Shown here one piece after another: positions 8,605 through 19,700 of a DNA stretch of 64,000 bases (the stretch's first letter is position 1; each line of letters opens with the position of its first letter). The position numbers were made by a program, and so were the translations under genes. The notes below the pieces were generated by a model that worked only from the letters and a program-made list of their open reading frames with translations, was not told the DNA's origin and did not search any database. This DNA is from Leptospiraceae bacterium (GTDB lineage: Bacteria > Spirochaetota > Leptospiria > Leptospirales > Leptospiraceae), in assembly GCA_024233865.1 (NCBI GenBank), contig JACKPA010000006.1, forward strand, positions 62,001 to 126,000, in the 5' to 3' direction.

Positions 8605-9723
8605 CTACTTATTTATTCTTAATTTTTTAGATTGAAACATTTCCAATCCTAAAAAAACACAAATTGCTATATTCCATAGAAGATCGGACTTGAGAAGGAA
8701 AAATGTATATAGTATTAAAACAAGGAAAAAGGGAAAGACAGAGTATTTACCTCTTTTAATTAAATAAATATACAATCCAGACATTACAAACAATTTCATA
8801 TATTCAAAATATTTACTATAGTCTTTTGATAAAAATAATTCTCGAAATGAATAGAGTAAATTTTGATTATTCATCCAATTTAAAAAATCAATACTGAAAA
8901 GAGTGATTATCAGGGAAATAAATATAATTTTAGATGATTTTTTCTGGTATTGTGGTACAATATAGAAAATAAAAAGTAAAAAAGTGCAAAAATTAAGAAA
9001 TATCATTACTGAAATCAGCCAGACTGAAACAAAAATTGAATCAAGTAAATATTCTAATTTTCCCTCCAATATACCAATTGATACACTAATCATAAAAAAG
9101 AGACTAAATAAGTATAGGTAAGTTCTTTGAAGCGAAAAGCTGACGATCAATGATAACAAAATGAATACAATTATAGCAATAATATATATTATTTCCTTTT
9201 GTTTTATAGTTCTAATATATTCACTAATTTCATTTTTTTTGCCAAATAGAAGATGCATTGCTGGTTGCATTGCAATATCTCTAAAGCTAATATCTTGTAT
9301 TTCAAATAAGTTTACACCTTTTTTCAAAATTCCCTCATTTATAGGAATAACATTTGATTTTTTGTTAAAAACAGAATCTGTATGTATGGTGTTACCATTA
9401 ATATCAATTTTATATTTACCACCAGCTGATTTATAAAATAAAAAATTAGATGAAAGCTGATAATCATTTAAACGAAAACTTTTTTTGTATGTTAAAATTC
9501 CACATCCAAAACAGCATCTAAAGGAAAATCCTGGTATTTGCTGTAATATTCTTTTCTCATTATCCCCATCAGTCCATTCATTATTCGCCTCTGGATGATT
9601 CAAATTAATTATCCTGTGATTGTTGGTTTGTATTTGATTAGAAATAATAAAGAGAATCAAGCTCAGAAACAACATTCCATAGACAAAATATACTTTATTA
9701 AAATACTGTTTCAAATTATGCAT
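8605..9723 (-). CDS. Multi-pass membrane protein with N-terminal extracytoplasmic domain
   Basis: The 372-residue protein has one N-terminal membrane anchor (14-30). An extracytoplasmic segment of about 140 residues follows, with CCFGCG and beta-rich text (GGKYKIDINGNTI). From residue 175 on there are about seven closely spaced hydrophobic helices, ending in LRINK. The layout of a periplasmic beta domain plus seven helices resembles 7TMR-DISM receptors, but no catalytic domain follows and similarity is only architectural. I do not recognise the family. It is isolated from its neighbours, with pseudogenes on one side and a divergent giant kinase gene on the other. Confidence 0.55.
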   Translation of the reverse strand: MHNLKQYFNKVYFVYGMLFLSLILFIISNQIQTNNHRIINLNHPEANNEWTDGDNEKRILQQIPGFSFRCCFGCGILTYKKSFRLNDYQLSSNFLFYKSAGGKYKIDINGNTIHTDSVFNKKSNVIPINEGILKKGVNLFEIQDISFRDIAMQPAMHLLFGKKNEISEYIRTIKQKEIIYIIAIIVFILLSLIVSFSLQRTYLYLFSLFFMISVSIGILEGKLEYLLDSIFVSVWLISVMIFLNFCTFLLFIFYIVPQYQKKSSKIIFISLIITLFSIDFLNWMNNQNLLYSFRELFLSKDYSKYFEYMKLFVMSGLYIYLIKRGKYSVFPFFLVLILYTFFLLKSDLLWNIAICVFLGLEMFQSKKLRINK

Positions 9724-9921
9724 ATGAGATTATACCAGATTGTTATCGATCCTTTATATTGCAAAGAAAATATCAATATACAATTAAGCCTACTGCGTAT
9801 AACAGAGTTAAGGATCGCTATAATCGGTGTATTAACCAAAGAATATCTTCTATAACTTGAAAAAATAAATTTTCTACGAAGAGGCACCTACAGATATCCG
9901 CCCGACTTTTTTGTGTTGCTT

Positions 9922-9996
9922 TTATGTGAATATTTTATAACTTCGTAGCGTGAATGCAAGAGTATTTTCATCGTTTTTGGTGTATTTAAAATACAT
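9922..9996 (-). other. 24-codon ORF behind a strong Shine-Dalgarno
   Basis: On the minus strand AGGAGG stands 4 nt before an ATG at 9996, giving MYFKYTKNDENTLAFTLRSY and four more residues. This is one of the best ribosome sites in the window for one of the shortest frames. It may be a true small peptide or the stump of a gene whose body was deleted. The rest of 9,724-10,024 holds nothing else I can name except, presumably, the promoter of the kinase gene. Confidence 0.3.
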
Positions 9997-10024
9997 GAGT
10001 CCTCCTATATAGAAAAAAAATCAG

Positions 10025-12662
10025 ATGCAAAGTTCAAACTATATAACTTCTTTTTCTCCAACCGGTTATGAATCTCTAATTCGCATTTATGAAGGAAGTA
10101 GCTCACTGGTTTTCAGGGCAAAACGTTCAAATGATGGGTATCCAGTAATTCTAAAACTATTAAAAAATAAATACCCAACACCTGAACAACTAAGAATGCA
10201 TAGACAGGAATTTCATTTAGTAAGCCAATTAAATCAACCAAATATTATAAAAGCATATAAACAAGAAACATGGAAAAAAATCCCATATATTGTTTTTGAG
10301 GATTTTGGTGGAATTTCTGTTAAAGAATGGTTGGAATCATATACATTTGATTTTACCATAGAAATTTTCTTAAAAATTGCACTAAAAATTGTACATGCTT
10401 TGGAACAGCTTCATAGTCAGAATATAATTCATAAAGATATAAACCCTTCAAACATAGTAATAAATCCTAACACTTTAGAACTTAAAATAATAGATTTGGG
10501 TATTTCTAGCAGTTTAAGCCAGGAAGTACCGGGACTTCAAGCTCCCGGTAACCTTGAGGGAACTTTATATTATATTTCACCCGAACAAACCGGAAGAATG
10601 AATCGAATTGTTGACTATAGAACAGATTTTTATTCTTTAGGTGTTACTTTTTATGAAATTATAACCGGTCAGATTCCATTTAAAAGTACAGACCCTATGG
10701 AATTAGTACATAGCCATATTGCAAAATACCCTGTTCCTCCTCATAATTTAGAAGTCAATAACCGATTGAAAAATTCTATCACTCCAAACTCAAATATACC
10801 TGAAGTAATTTCAAATATTATTTTAAAGTTGATGGCAAAAAACGCGGAAGATCGCTACCAAAGTACATGGGGATTAAAAATTGATCTTGAAGAATGTGAG
10901 GAACGATGGCTATTAAATAAATCAATTTCTTTATTTCCTCCGGGTAGAAAAGACTTCTCAGATAGATTACAAATTCCTCAAAAACTTTATGGTCGAGATG
11001 TACGGATTGCAAGCCTGTTATCAGCATTTGATAGTGTTGCAAATGAAAATTTAAATAGGAATCCTATTCAGGCAGTATTAATTACAGGTGAATCAGGAAT
11101 AGGAAAATCTGCATTAGTCAGGTCTCTATATAAACCTATCACAGAAAAGCGTGGCTACTTTATTGAGGGTAAATTTGACCAATTTCAAACAAATCTACCC
11201 TTCTCCGCACTCATTAATGCGTTTACAGGCTTGGTACAACAATTATTGGGCGAACCAGAACAAATACTAAAAGAATGGCGTACGCGATTAAATGAAGCAT
11301 TGGGCAATAATGGTCAAGTCATTACCGATGTAATCCAATCAGTAGAAATGATTATTGGTCCACAAAAGCCAGTCCCAAAATTGGGCATGAATGAAAATCA
11401 AAATAGATTTAATCACTGCTTTAAAGTATTTACACAATCTTTTTGTAGTTCAAAGCATCCTTTAGTAATTTTTTTAGATGATATGCAATGGGCTGATTCT
11501 TCTACTCTCAATTTCTTGACTCACTTATTGAGTGAAAATCCTAAATATTTGTTAATAATATTAGCATATAGAAAAGATAAGGTAAGTGATGGTCACCCAT
11601 TATCATTGGTTATAGAGCAATTAAAACAAAAAGGAACTAAATTCGAACAAATTCAATTACTTCCTTTAAATGAAAGTGCTATTTGCGAGTTAGTCTCAGA
11701 TACTCTTAACTTATCAACATCAACGATTCAGGAATTGGCAAAACTAATCATAAAAAAAACCGGAGGTAATCCTTTTTTTACAAGTCAGTTCATAAAAACG
11801 CTTTATAAAGAACAACTACTAACATTCAATCATTTAATCGGACTTTGGGATTGGAATTTAGCTAACATTGAAAATATGGGGTTTACAGATAATGTAATTG
11901 AGTTAATGGAAGGAGAATTGAAAAAATTACCTTTTTACTTACAAGAGCTACTTTCAATTGCTGCGTATCTAGGAAATCAATTTAATCTGAAATCCCTGTC
12001 TTTAATTCAAAATAAACCGGAAATTGAGATTTTCAATAATCTGAATATCCCATTACAACAAGGGTATATAATAGGAAAATCTCAAATGAATGAAAATTTA
12101 TTGATTCAGGATTACCAATTTACTCATGACCGAATCCAACAAGCCGCTTACTCTTTAATTCCCAGTGATAAAAGTGCGGAAATTCATTATAGAATAGGAA
12201 ATTTACTGAAGGAACAGCTAAAAGAGGAAGATTTAGAAAATCGAATATTTGAAGTTGTAGATCATTTAAATAATGGGAGGTCATTGTTAAGAAACTCTAA
12301 AGAAGTAGAAAGTTTGGTAAAATTAAATCTATTAGCCGGGAAAAAAGCTAGAGAGACTAATGCTTATCAGATAGGACGAAAGTTTATAGAAATAGGGATT
12401 TCTCTCTTAGGAGAAGACTTATGGTCAAGACACTACTCAATTAGTTTGGAACTTCATGAACTATCAGCAGAATTAGCATCCCTTTGTGGAGATTTTGAAG
12501 AGGTTGAAAAAACAAGTAAATTATTAATTGATAATTCTAAATCTGTTTTGGAAAAAGTTTCAGTATACAGAACGAGGATTCTTTCAAAAATTTATCAACA
12601 TGAATTAAATTCTGCGATAGAAATTGCTCTAGATATTTTAAATGAATTAAATGTCTTTTTCC
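10025..12662 (+). pseudogene. 5' part of Ser/Thr kinase-AAA-GAF-GGDEF hybrid, interrupted by IS66
   Basis: The N-terminal 290 residues are a Hanks-type kinase: VILKLLK (Lys), HKDINPSNIVI (catalytic loop), DLG in place of DFG, and SPE. From about residue 350 comes a STAND/AAA_16-type ATPase with ITGESGIGKS at 353-362 and FLDDMQWAD as Walker B, followed by helical TPR-like sequence. The frame runs into the IS at 12,663 and stops at 12,700. Joining 12,662 to 14,226 restores one open frame of 1,716 codons, with PLEPNDE across the joint. Such kinase-AAA-GAF multi-sensor proteins couple a stimulus to phosphorylation and, here, c-di-GMP synthesis. A kinase-ATPase fragment may still be made. Confidence 0.9.
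12655..12662. repeat. 8-bp target-site duplication, left copy
   Basis: CTTTTTCC directly precedes the left end of the IS66 element and is repeated exactly at 14,218-14,225 after the right end. Eight base pairs is the duplication length known for the IS66 family. Confidence 0.95.
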
Positions 12663-14217
12663 GTAACTACTCAGGTATATTTGGCACAAAAGGTCTATGA
12701 TAAAAAGCATCATTAATAGCTTTGTAAGCACAAACTCCATTTTTTCTTGCAGTCAAAAGATAACTTCTTATTCGACAAAAGGATTCAGCCCCCCACAAAC
12801 TGCGAAAACATCCTGATATTTTTATGTAAACTTTCAACATTCTAATATCTCTTTCCGAAAGGTTATTATCAAATGGTACTTCAAAGTCATACATAAAAGC
12901 AAGAAATTCCTTTTTATGATTCCTTAATCTATTAAGAAGATTATAAGTATCTGTCTGTTTTGCTTTTCCTTTTTTATTAGCTTCTTTTTCACGGTAAGGA
13001 TTTTTACGAAAACCTTTCTTTAGTATTCTATCATACTTTTCTTCATATTGTGCTATGTTTTTTGATGAAAGTTTTGACTTCCCAGATTCTATTCTTTCTT
13101 TTACTTCCAACTTAATGGAGAGCAACAAATTTATCATTTCACCTGCCCATTTTTGAAGATTTTCTTCTTTTTCAAATATCAACTCTCTCAAAACATGAGC
13201 ATTACATAAAACATGTTCCAATATGTAATTGTAGTAACTTGCAAAACAATCATGAACTGCTTTTCCTTTGAAAAATGGTAATATTCCAGCAGAATCCATT
13301 GCTTTTTTTCCACGCTTCGGATGAAAGCTAAAATATGTTAAAAATTCATTTGTTGCTACATGAAACCAATTTAACTTACCATTACAACGACCACCGGATT
13401 CATCAAAGCCTACTATCTTTGATTTGATAAGTCCCTGTTTTATAACTTCTACAGGTTTATTGATAATTCTATTGAACTCTTTAATGAAATTGCAAACAGT
13501 ACCTTCACTTAGACTTACATGAAATAAATCTCTTACAGACTCAACTATCCTGTTTAAAGGAATAAAATTGTATTTATTTTCATATACCACATATGATTTT
13601 AAATTTGGTCCGTATTGAATATCTTTTTTATAACAAAAAGGAAAGTCACCTATCGTTTTGGTTTTACAGTGAGGACATAAACCCACTTCTACTTCATATT
13701 CAGTTACAAATACTTCTAATGGCGGAATGTCTATTACTTGTTTATTCTCCGTGTGTTTCTCTGTTTCTATAAAATGATGATTACAATCCTTACAATTTGA
13801 AACAGTTATTGGCACTTTCATATCCGGATTGGATACCATCTTTAAGGTTGTTCCTTTGTGACCGAGTTGACCACCGGATTTCTTATTCGATTTTTGACGA
13901 AGACTTTGAGTTTTCTTTTTGTTCTTCTTTTGGAAACCGTCTGTTGATGGTGGTTTGCTACTGTTTGAGCTATCTTTTGATTTTTGATTATTTAATTTTT
14001 TATTTTCACTTTTTTCGCTGGATAATTTCTTCTCTAATTCTTCGACCTTTTTGTTTAATTCATTAATTCTTGCATAAAGACTGTTTACAAGTTCAATGAC
14101 TGCTTTCAATCCTTGTTTAAATATTTGTTTTATTTCAGAAATATCCACTTCGCTTATTATTTTTTTAGAAATTTTGCTTGCAACTCTTTTTTTATTGAAT
14201 TATACCTGAGTAGTTAC
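12663..14217. mobile_element. IS66-family insertion sequence, complete, 1,555 bp
   Basis: The ends are a perfect 17-bp inverted repeat: GTAACTACTCAGGTATA at 12,663-12,679 and its complement at 14,201-14,217. They are flanked by the 8-bp direct repeat CTTTTTCC. Ends beginning with GTA are usual for IS66. One transposase gene fills the element; the accessory orfs (tnpA, tnpB) of classical IS66 are absent, as in the single-ORF (ISBst12-like) subgroup. The intact ends, intact frame and exact target duplication argue that the insertion is recent. Confidence 0.95.
12667..14148 (-). CDS. IS66-family transposase (TnpC type)
   Basis: The 493-residue protein starts with a leucine-rich coiled coil (INELNKKVEELEKKLSSEKS), then the family hallmark SSKPPSTDG and a basic linker. 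A zinc-ribbon region follows (CKDCNHHF, CPHCKTKTIGDFP). The DDE catalytic core comes next: D in VGFDESGG, D in VHDCFASYYNY, and E in NNLSERDIRMLKV. Length and order fit complete IS66 transposases. The stop codon lies inside the left inverted repeat of the element. The gene is opposite in strand to the interrupted kinase gene. Confidence 0.95.
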   Translation of the reverse strand: MDISEIKQIFKQGLKAVIELVNSLYARINELNKKVEELEKKLSSEKSENKKLNNQKSKDSSNSSKPPSTDGFQKKNKKKTQSLRQKSNKKSGGQLGHKGTTLKMVSNPDMKVPITVSNCKDCNHHFIETEKHTENKQVIDIPPLEVFVTEYEVEVGLCPHCKTKTIGDFPFCYKKDIQYGPNLKSYVVYENKYNFIPLNRIVESVRDLFHVSLSEGTVCNFIKEFNRIINKPVEVIKQGLIKSKIVGFDESGGRCNGKLNWFHVATNEFLTYFSFHPKRGKKAMDSAGILPFFKGKAVHDCFASYYNYILEHVLCNAHVLRELIFEKEENLQKWAGEMINLLLSIKLEVKERIESGKSKLSSKNIAQYEEKYDRILKKGFRKNPYREKEANKKGKAKQTDTYNLLNRLRNHKKEFLAFMYDFEVPFDNNLSERDIRMLKVYIKISGCFRSLWGAESFCRIRSYLLTARKNGVCAYKAINDAFYHRPFVPNIPE

Positions 14218-14225
14218 CTTTTTCC
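14218..14225. repeat. 8-bp target-site duplication, right copy
   Basis: CTTTTTCC follows the right inverted repeat and matches 12,655-12,662 exactly. Confidence 0.95.
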
Positions 14226-16738
14226 CTCTTGAGCCAAATGACGAGATGGTTCAAAAATTGCTAGCTGATGTCATTAGCCTTATAGGAAATAAATCAATAG
14301 AAGATTTAATTCAACTACCCATTATGACCGACGAAGTTTCAATTGCTATATTGCAAATTATAGACACAATAATGGGAGCTGCTCATATAACAAATCCTCC
14401 ATTGTTGGCTTTATTAACTGCTCAATCCATAAAATTAGCTATAAAATATGGGAATTCACCAAATACTGCTTTTGCTTATACCTATTTCAGTATGATTATC
14501 TGTGATAGAATGAAGGATATTGAAAAAGGAGTTCAATTCGGGCAGTTGGCAATAAAATTAATTGATAAACTTAATGCCAAAGCAAAGAAAACGGAAGTAT
14601 TGTGCTTAATGGGGTTTTCAGTACTACACAGAAAATTTCATATAAAAGATTCCTTAGCATTGCAGCAAGAGGGTTATATTTCTGCCATTGAATTTGGAAA
14701 CTTAGAATTTGTGGGGTATGCCGCCCACAATTATTGCTTCAATGCATTTTGGTGTGGAATTCAACTGGATATATTATCAGCCACTTCAAAAAAATATAGT
14801 GCCGAATTGTTACAACTAAAACAATCAGTTACAATAACTTATTGTCAACTTCACCTTCAATCCGCTTTAGATTTAATTGGCAATACACCAAATATATTGA
14901 ATTCATCTGATGAAACTTTTAGTGATGAATATTTCCTTTCTAAATTAAAAGGTGCAGATGATTTATTGGGTCTTAGCATTTTTCATCTTTATAAATTAAC
15001 AATAGCTTATTTATTTGGGGATATTAAAGCTGCAAAAACTCATGCAATTCAAGTCAGAAACTATATTCAAGCAGGAACAGGAACTGTAGGAGAACCAGCT
15101 TTTTATTTTTATGATTCTCTTGCAATTTTAGCAGATTTAAATTTGCAATCAATTGAATATTCCGCAAGTATCAAACAGGTGGAAGAAAATCAAAATAAAT
15201 TGAAATTATGGTCAAAACATGCTCCAATGAATTATAAGCATAAATTTGAATTAGTGGAAGCAGAAAAAAACCGGGTAATGAATCTAAAAATAGAAGCAGT
15301 TGAGTTTTATGAGAGTGCAATAATTGGAGCAAGAACAAATGGATTTATTCAGGAAGAAGCAATAGCAAATGAGCTTGCTTCAAAATTTTATTTACAATGG
15401 GGTAAATATATAATAGCGCGTTCATATTTATTGGAAGCTCATTATGGATTCCTTTATTGGGGAGCAAACGCCAAAGTCCAAAATCTGGAAAAACTATACC
15501 CGGATTTATTGTCTGAGAAAATTCCAGGTATCTACTTTCCAGGCATTAAAACAAATTCAACAAGTATTACCGGAAATGGAGAAACTCTTGATTTTACTAC
15601 ATTAATAAAAACCACAGAAGCAATTGCGAGTGAAATAGTTTTGGATAAACTATTAAAATCTTTAATAACAATTTTACTTGAAAATGCAGGAGCACAAACT
15701 GGTTGTCTAATTTTACCAACTTCCGAGGAAGATTCTATCAATGAAAACCAATTTACAATTGGAATACATAGTGATGGTCGATCTGATATCGCTTTAGAGC
15801 CAACTGATAGTCAAATATTACCAAAAACAATTCTAAACTATGTAGCCCGTACTCACAACAATATTGTTTTGGATGATGCAAGAAATTCTAATTTATTTAG
15901 GCAGGACTCTTACATTCAAAAAGAGAAACCGCTTTCTATTTTATGTTATCCTTTACTCAATCAGGGAAAATTAGTAGGTGTTGTTTATCTGGAAAATAAA
16001 ATTACTACTGGTGCATTTTCAAATAAACATATTCAATTCTTACAGTTACTCGGAGGACAGGCGGCAATTGCGATTACAAACGCTAGACTTTATTCAAAGG
16101 TAAAAAAAGCAGAACAAATTTTAACAAATTATTCCCTTCAATTGGAGAAGGATGTTAGCGATAGAACTAATGAATTGGCTGAGACTAATTTACAACTTCA
16201 AAAATTAAACCAAACTTTAAAACGAATGGCTACTATTGATGGATTAACACAAATTGCAAATCGCCGTTGTTTTGATAGTCATTTAGAAGAGGAATGGAAT
16301 AGACTCAATCATGAAAAACTACCTCTTTCTTTGATATTAATTGATGTTGATTATTTTAAACCCTTCAATGATAAATATGGACATCAAGCTGGAGATGATT
16401 GCCTTAGACAAATTGCAAAAGCAATAGAAAAGGCTGTAAATCAAACGCTAGATTTAGTTGCCCGTTATGGAGGAGAAGAATTTGTAGTAATTCTTTCTAA
16501 TACTGATTTGGAGGGTGCAATATCCGTAGCACAAGCTATCAAAAATGAAATTGAAACACTATCTATTCCTCATGAAATTTCAAAAGTCAGTAATTTTATT
16601 TCTGTAAGTATGGGAATCGCCAGTTTGATACCAAATTCGACTGATACTCCTTCAGTTCTGATATCAATGGCTGACAAAACATTGTATAAAGCAAAACAAG
16701 AAGGACGAAATAGAGTTAATGTTTATAGAAATTATTAG
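14226..16738 (+). pseudogene. 3' part of the interrupted hybrid: TPR-like, GAF and GGDEF domains
   Basis: This is the continuation of the kinase-AAA gene after the IS. The first in-frame ATG is at 14,246, so an 830-residue product is possible if transcription reaches it, but no good ribosome site is seen. The sequence is helical and TPR-like to about residue 430. A GAF domain follows (IASEIVLDKLLKSLITILLE to NARLYSK), then a coiled linker and a diguanylate cyclase domain (DGLTQIANRRCFD, DVDYFKPFND, RYGGEEFVVIL with intact GGEEF). The cyclase would make c-di-GMP. Loss of its kinase-AAA control region probably alters or abolishes regulation. Confidence 0.9.
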
Positions 16739-16753
16739 TTATTATTTATATTT

Positions 16754-19700
16754 TCACTCATCTACTATTTTTTTTCCGGTAAGGTTAAATTTAATAATGA
16801 ATTCAGTTTTACCATTTAAGTTTATATCAATTTTTCCTTTCAATTGTTTAGTAACAATATTATAAACTAGGTACAAACCCAACGATTTTGTCTTATCTAG
16901 TTCTACCTTAGTATCAAATCCAATTCCATTATCTATCACAACTAAGCATATTTCATTGTCTGTTTTCTTACAATCAATTATTATTTCATTAAAATTATTA
17001 CGAGAAAACGCGTGTTTAAAGGAATTACTTACTAATTCGTTTAAGATTAGTGCAATTGGGATGACTTTATCAATCGAAATAAAAATATCATCCACTCTTA
17101 TCCTCAATTGAACGTCTATTGGGTTGGGAGATATTTGATGAGTTTTTAATAAATTATTACAAAATACATTTATGTAATTCGAAAGGTTAATGCTTGACAA
17201 ATTTTCATGATGGTAAATATCGTCATGAACTATAGCCATTGTTTTTACGCGTTGTATACTTTCATTTAATATTAATTTAGCTTCATCATTATCAATATGC
17301 TCTTGCTGCATGTGTAAAAGACCAATAATTGTTTGCATATTATTTTTCACTCTGTGATGAATCTCTTTTAAGAGAACCTCCTTTTCTGCGAGTGCATTTT
17401 GTAAACTTATTTCAATTTCTTTTTGTGATGTTGAGTCTTGTACTATCATAAGAATTAAATTATCTCTTTTTAATTCTTTATTTTGATACCTTGAGGCTAC
17501 AATAGTTACCCAAACTTCACCACCATTTTTATGAATCATTTTTATTTCTTCGTTTAAAAAATTTTGCTTATTGCTTATCAAATCAGATATCAAAGTTTCA
17601 AACTTCTTAAGGTAACTTGGGTCTACTGCAATAAATCTATTTCCATTTAATTCTTCTGGAGTATAGCCAATAATCTTCTCAAAAGCAGAATTTGTAAAAA
17701 TATTATATCCATACTCATCTACAATAGAGATTCCTGCTTGAGATGTTTCTGCTATCGAGCGAAAAAGGTATTCGTCTTGTTTTAATGCGATTTCTTCTTT
17801 TTTCCGTTCTGTGATGTCTTGAAAAATCACAGATATTTTATCATTATAAGGAAATGTATTTACCTTGTACCAAATATTATGAGGCATGAAATATGTTTCA
17901 AATGAAACCGACTTTTGTTCTGTTAAGGAATAGTTATACTTTTCTTCAAAAATAGAATTTTTTGATTCGGGGAAAGATTCGAATAGATTTTTCCCTACAA
18001 CGTTTTGTCTATCTTTATTAACAATCTTTTCGGCTGCCCTATTAAAAAATTCAACAATAAAATCCTGATTTAATGTAAAAAATCCATCGTTAATGCTTTC
18101 AAGGATCTTATATCGTTCCTCAGCAAGTTCTTTAATTCGATTTTCATATCTTTTTCTATCTGTAATATCTTGTAAGGAACCCGCTAGTTTCACTACTTTT
18201 CCTTTCTCGTCTATTTCTGGATTTCCTATCATTACACAATTTCGAACGTTACCATCATGCCTTATTATCTCTAATTCTATTTTAAAAGCAGAACTATTTT
18301 TTATAGCGTTTTCCACCGTGTTTTTCAGTAGAGTAGATGATTCTTTTGAATATATTTTATCAATTTCATCATACTTTGGTGTCCCATTTTGGGGATCGCG
18401 TTTAAAGATGTTATAAACTTCATCCGACCAGGTTGCTTGATCTTCATCAATTTTCCACTCCCAACTACCAATATTTGCCAATTTTTCGGTTCTAACTAAC
18501 ATTTTTTGTTTTTCTTTAAGCTCTCTTGATTTCTCATCAACGAGTTTTTCTAATTCATTTTTATATCTTTCAAGTTCTTCGTCTTTCTTTTTCTTTTCGC
18601 TTATATCAGTAAAGGTAATTACTACTCCTTCTACTGAGTCATCTACCGTACGATAGGGTAATATTCTCATCCAATAAAAATAGTTATCATAAGTTTTTAC
18701 TTCCTTTTCAGTAGGAGACAAGGTTTCTAACACATTTTTAACATCTTCTATCAGTGAATCATATTTGAGGTTATTAGAAAATTGTTTGATTTGACGGCCA
18801 ATATCACTTGGAATCAAATCTATGATATTTGAAATTGCTGGAGTGTATTGAAATATTTTAAATTCTTTATCTAAGAATAAGGTTGCAATTTGTGTGCTAG
18901 AAAGCAGATTATTTAAAACACTATTAACTTTACCTAATTCTTCAATTTTGTTTTGTAATTCTGAATTTGTTGTAACTAGTTCTTCATTAACAGATTGCAA
19001 TTCCTCTTTTGAGGTTTCTAACTCTTCATTCGTACTCTGAAGTTCTTCGTTAGCTGATTGAGCTTCTTCGTTAGATGACTTTAATTCTTCATTTGTGGTT
19101 TCTAATTCTTCTATTGTACTTTGCAGATACTCTTCTTTTTCAGCTAATTCTTTTTCTAATTCTAATACTTTAGTAAATTCATTGTTGGCATTATTCTTAG
19201 TTGATAAATTTTCGCTTAATCTATTGTATGAATCAAATACAACCATTAATAAATCAGTATTTTTATTACCAGCGACAATTGGTAAAACGGTTAAATTTAT
19301 ATATTCGTTACTTCCCTTGACTCGAATATTTTTAGTAATGGTTTCTTTTTTATTAATTTTTGCCTTTCTAATAGTATTTGTTAATGCTATTTTTAAACCC
19401 TCGCGAGCAATTTTAATGATATTATGACTTATTTCACCTGTAGAAAGTTCTAAGAACTTTCCTGTTTTTCCTTGTACATATAGGATATCCATATTATAAT
19501 TAATAATTACACTAGGTGGTATATAACGTTCTAAAACAGTCTGTTCTGCAAGCTTATTTAGAGGCAAAAGCAAATCTTCATTTTTATTCTTAGACTGATT
19601 TACTTCTGTATATTTTCCTGCGATATTCCATATCTTATTTAGCATATTTTTACTTTCTAGCTTTTGAAAAATTTTATGTTTGCGTTCCACTACATTAAAA

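Noticed and set aside
12663..12700. Natural C-terminus FFRNYSGIFGTKGL of the kinase protein
   Set aside because: These codons lie in the IS66 end; the gene continues after the element.
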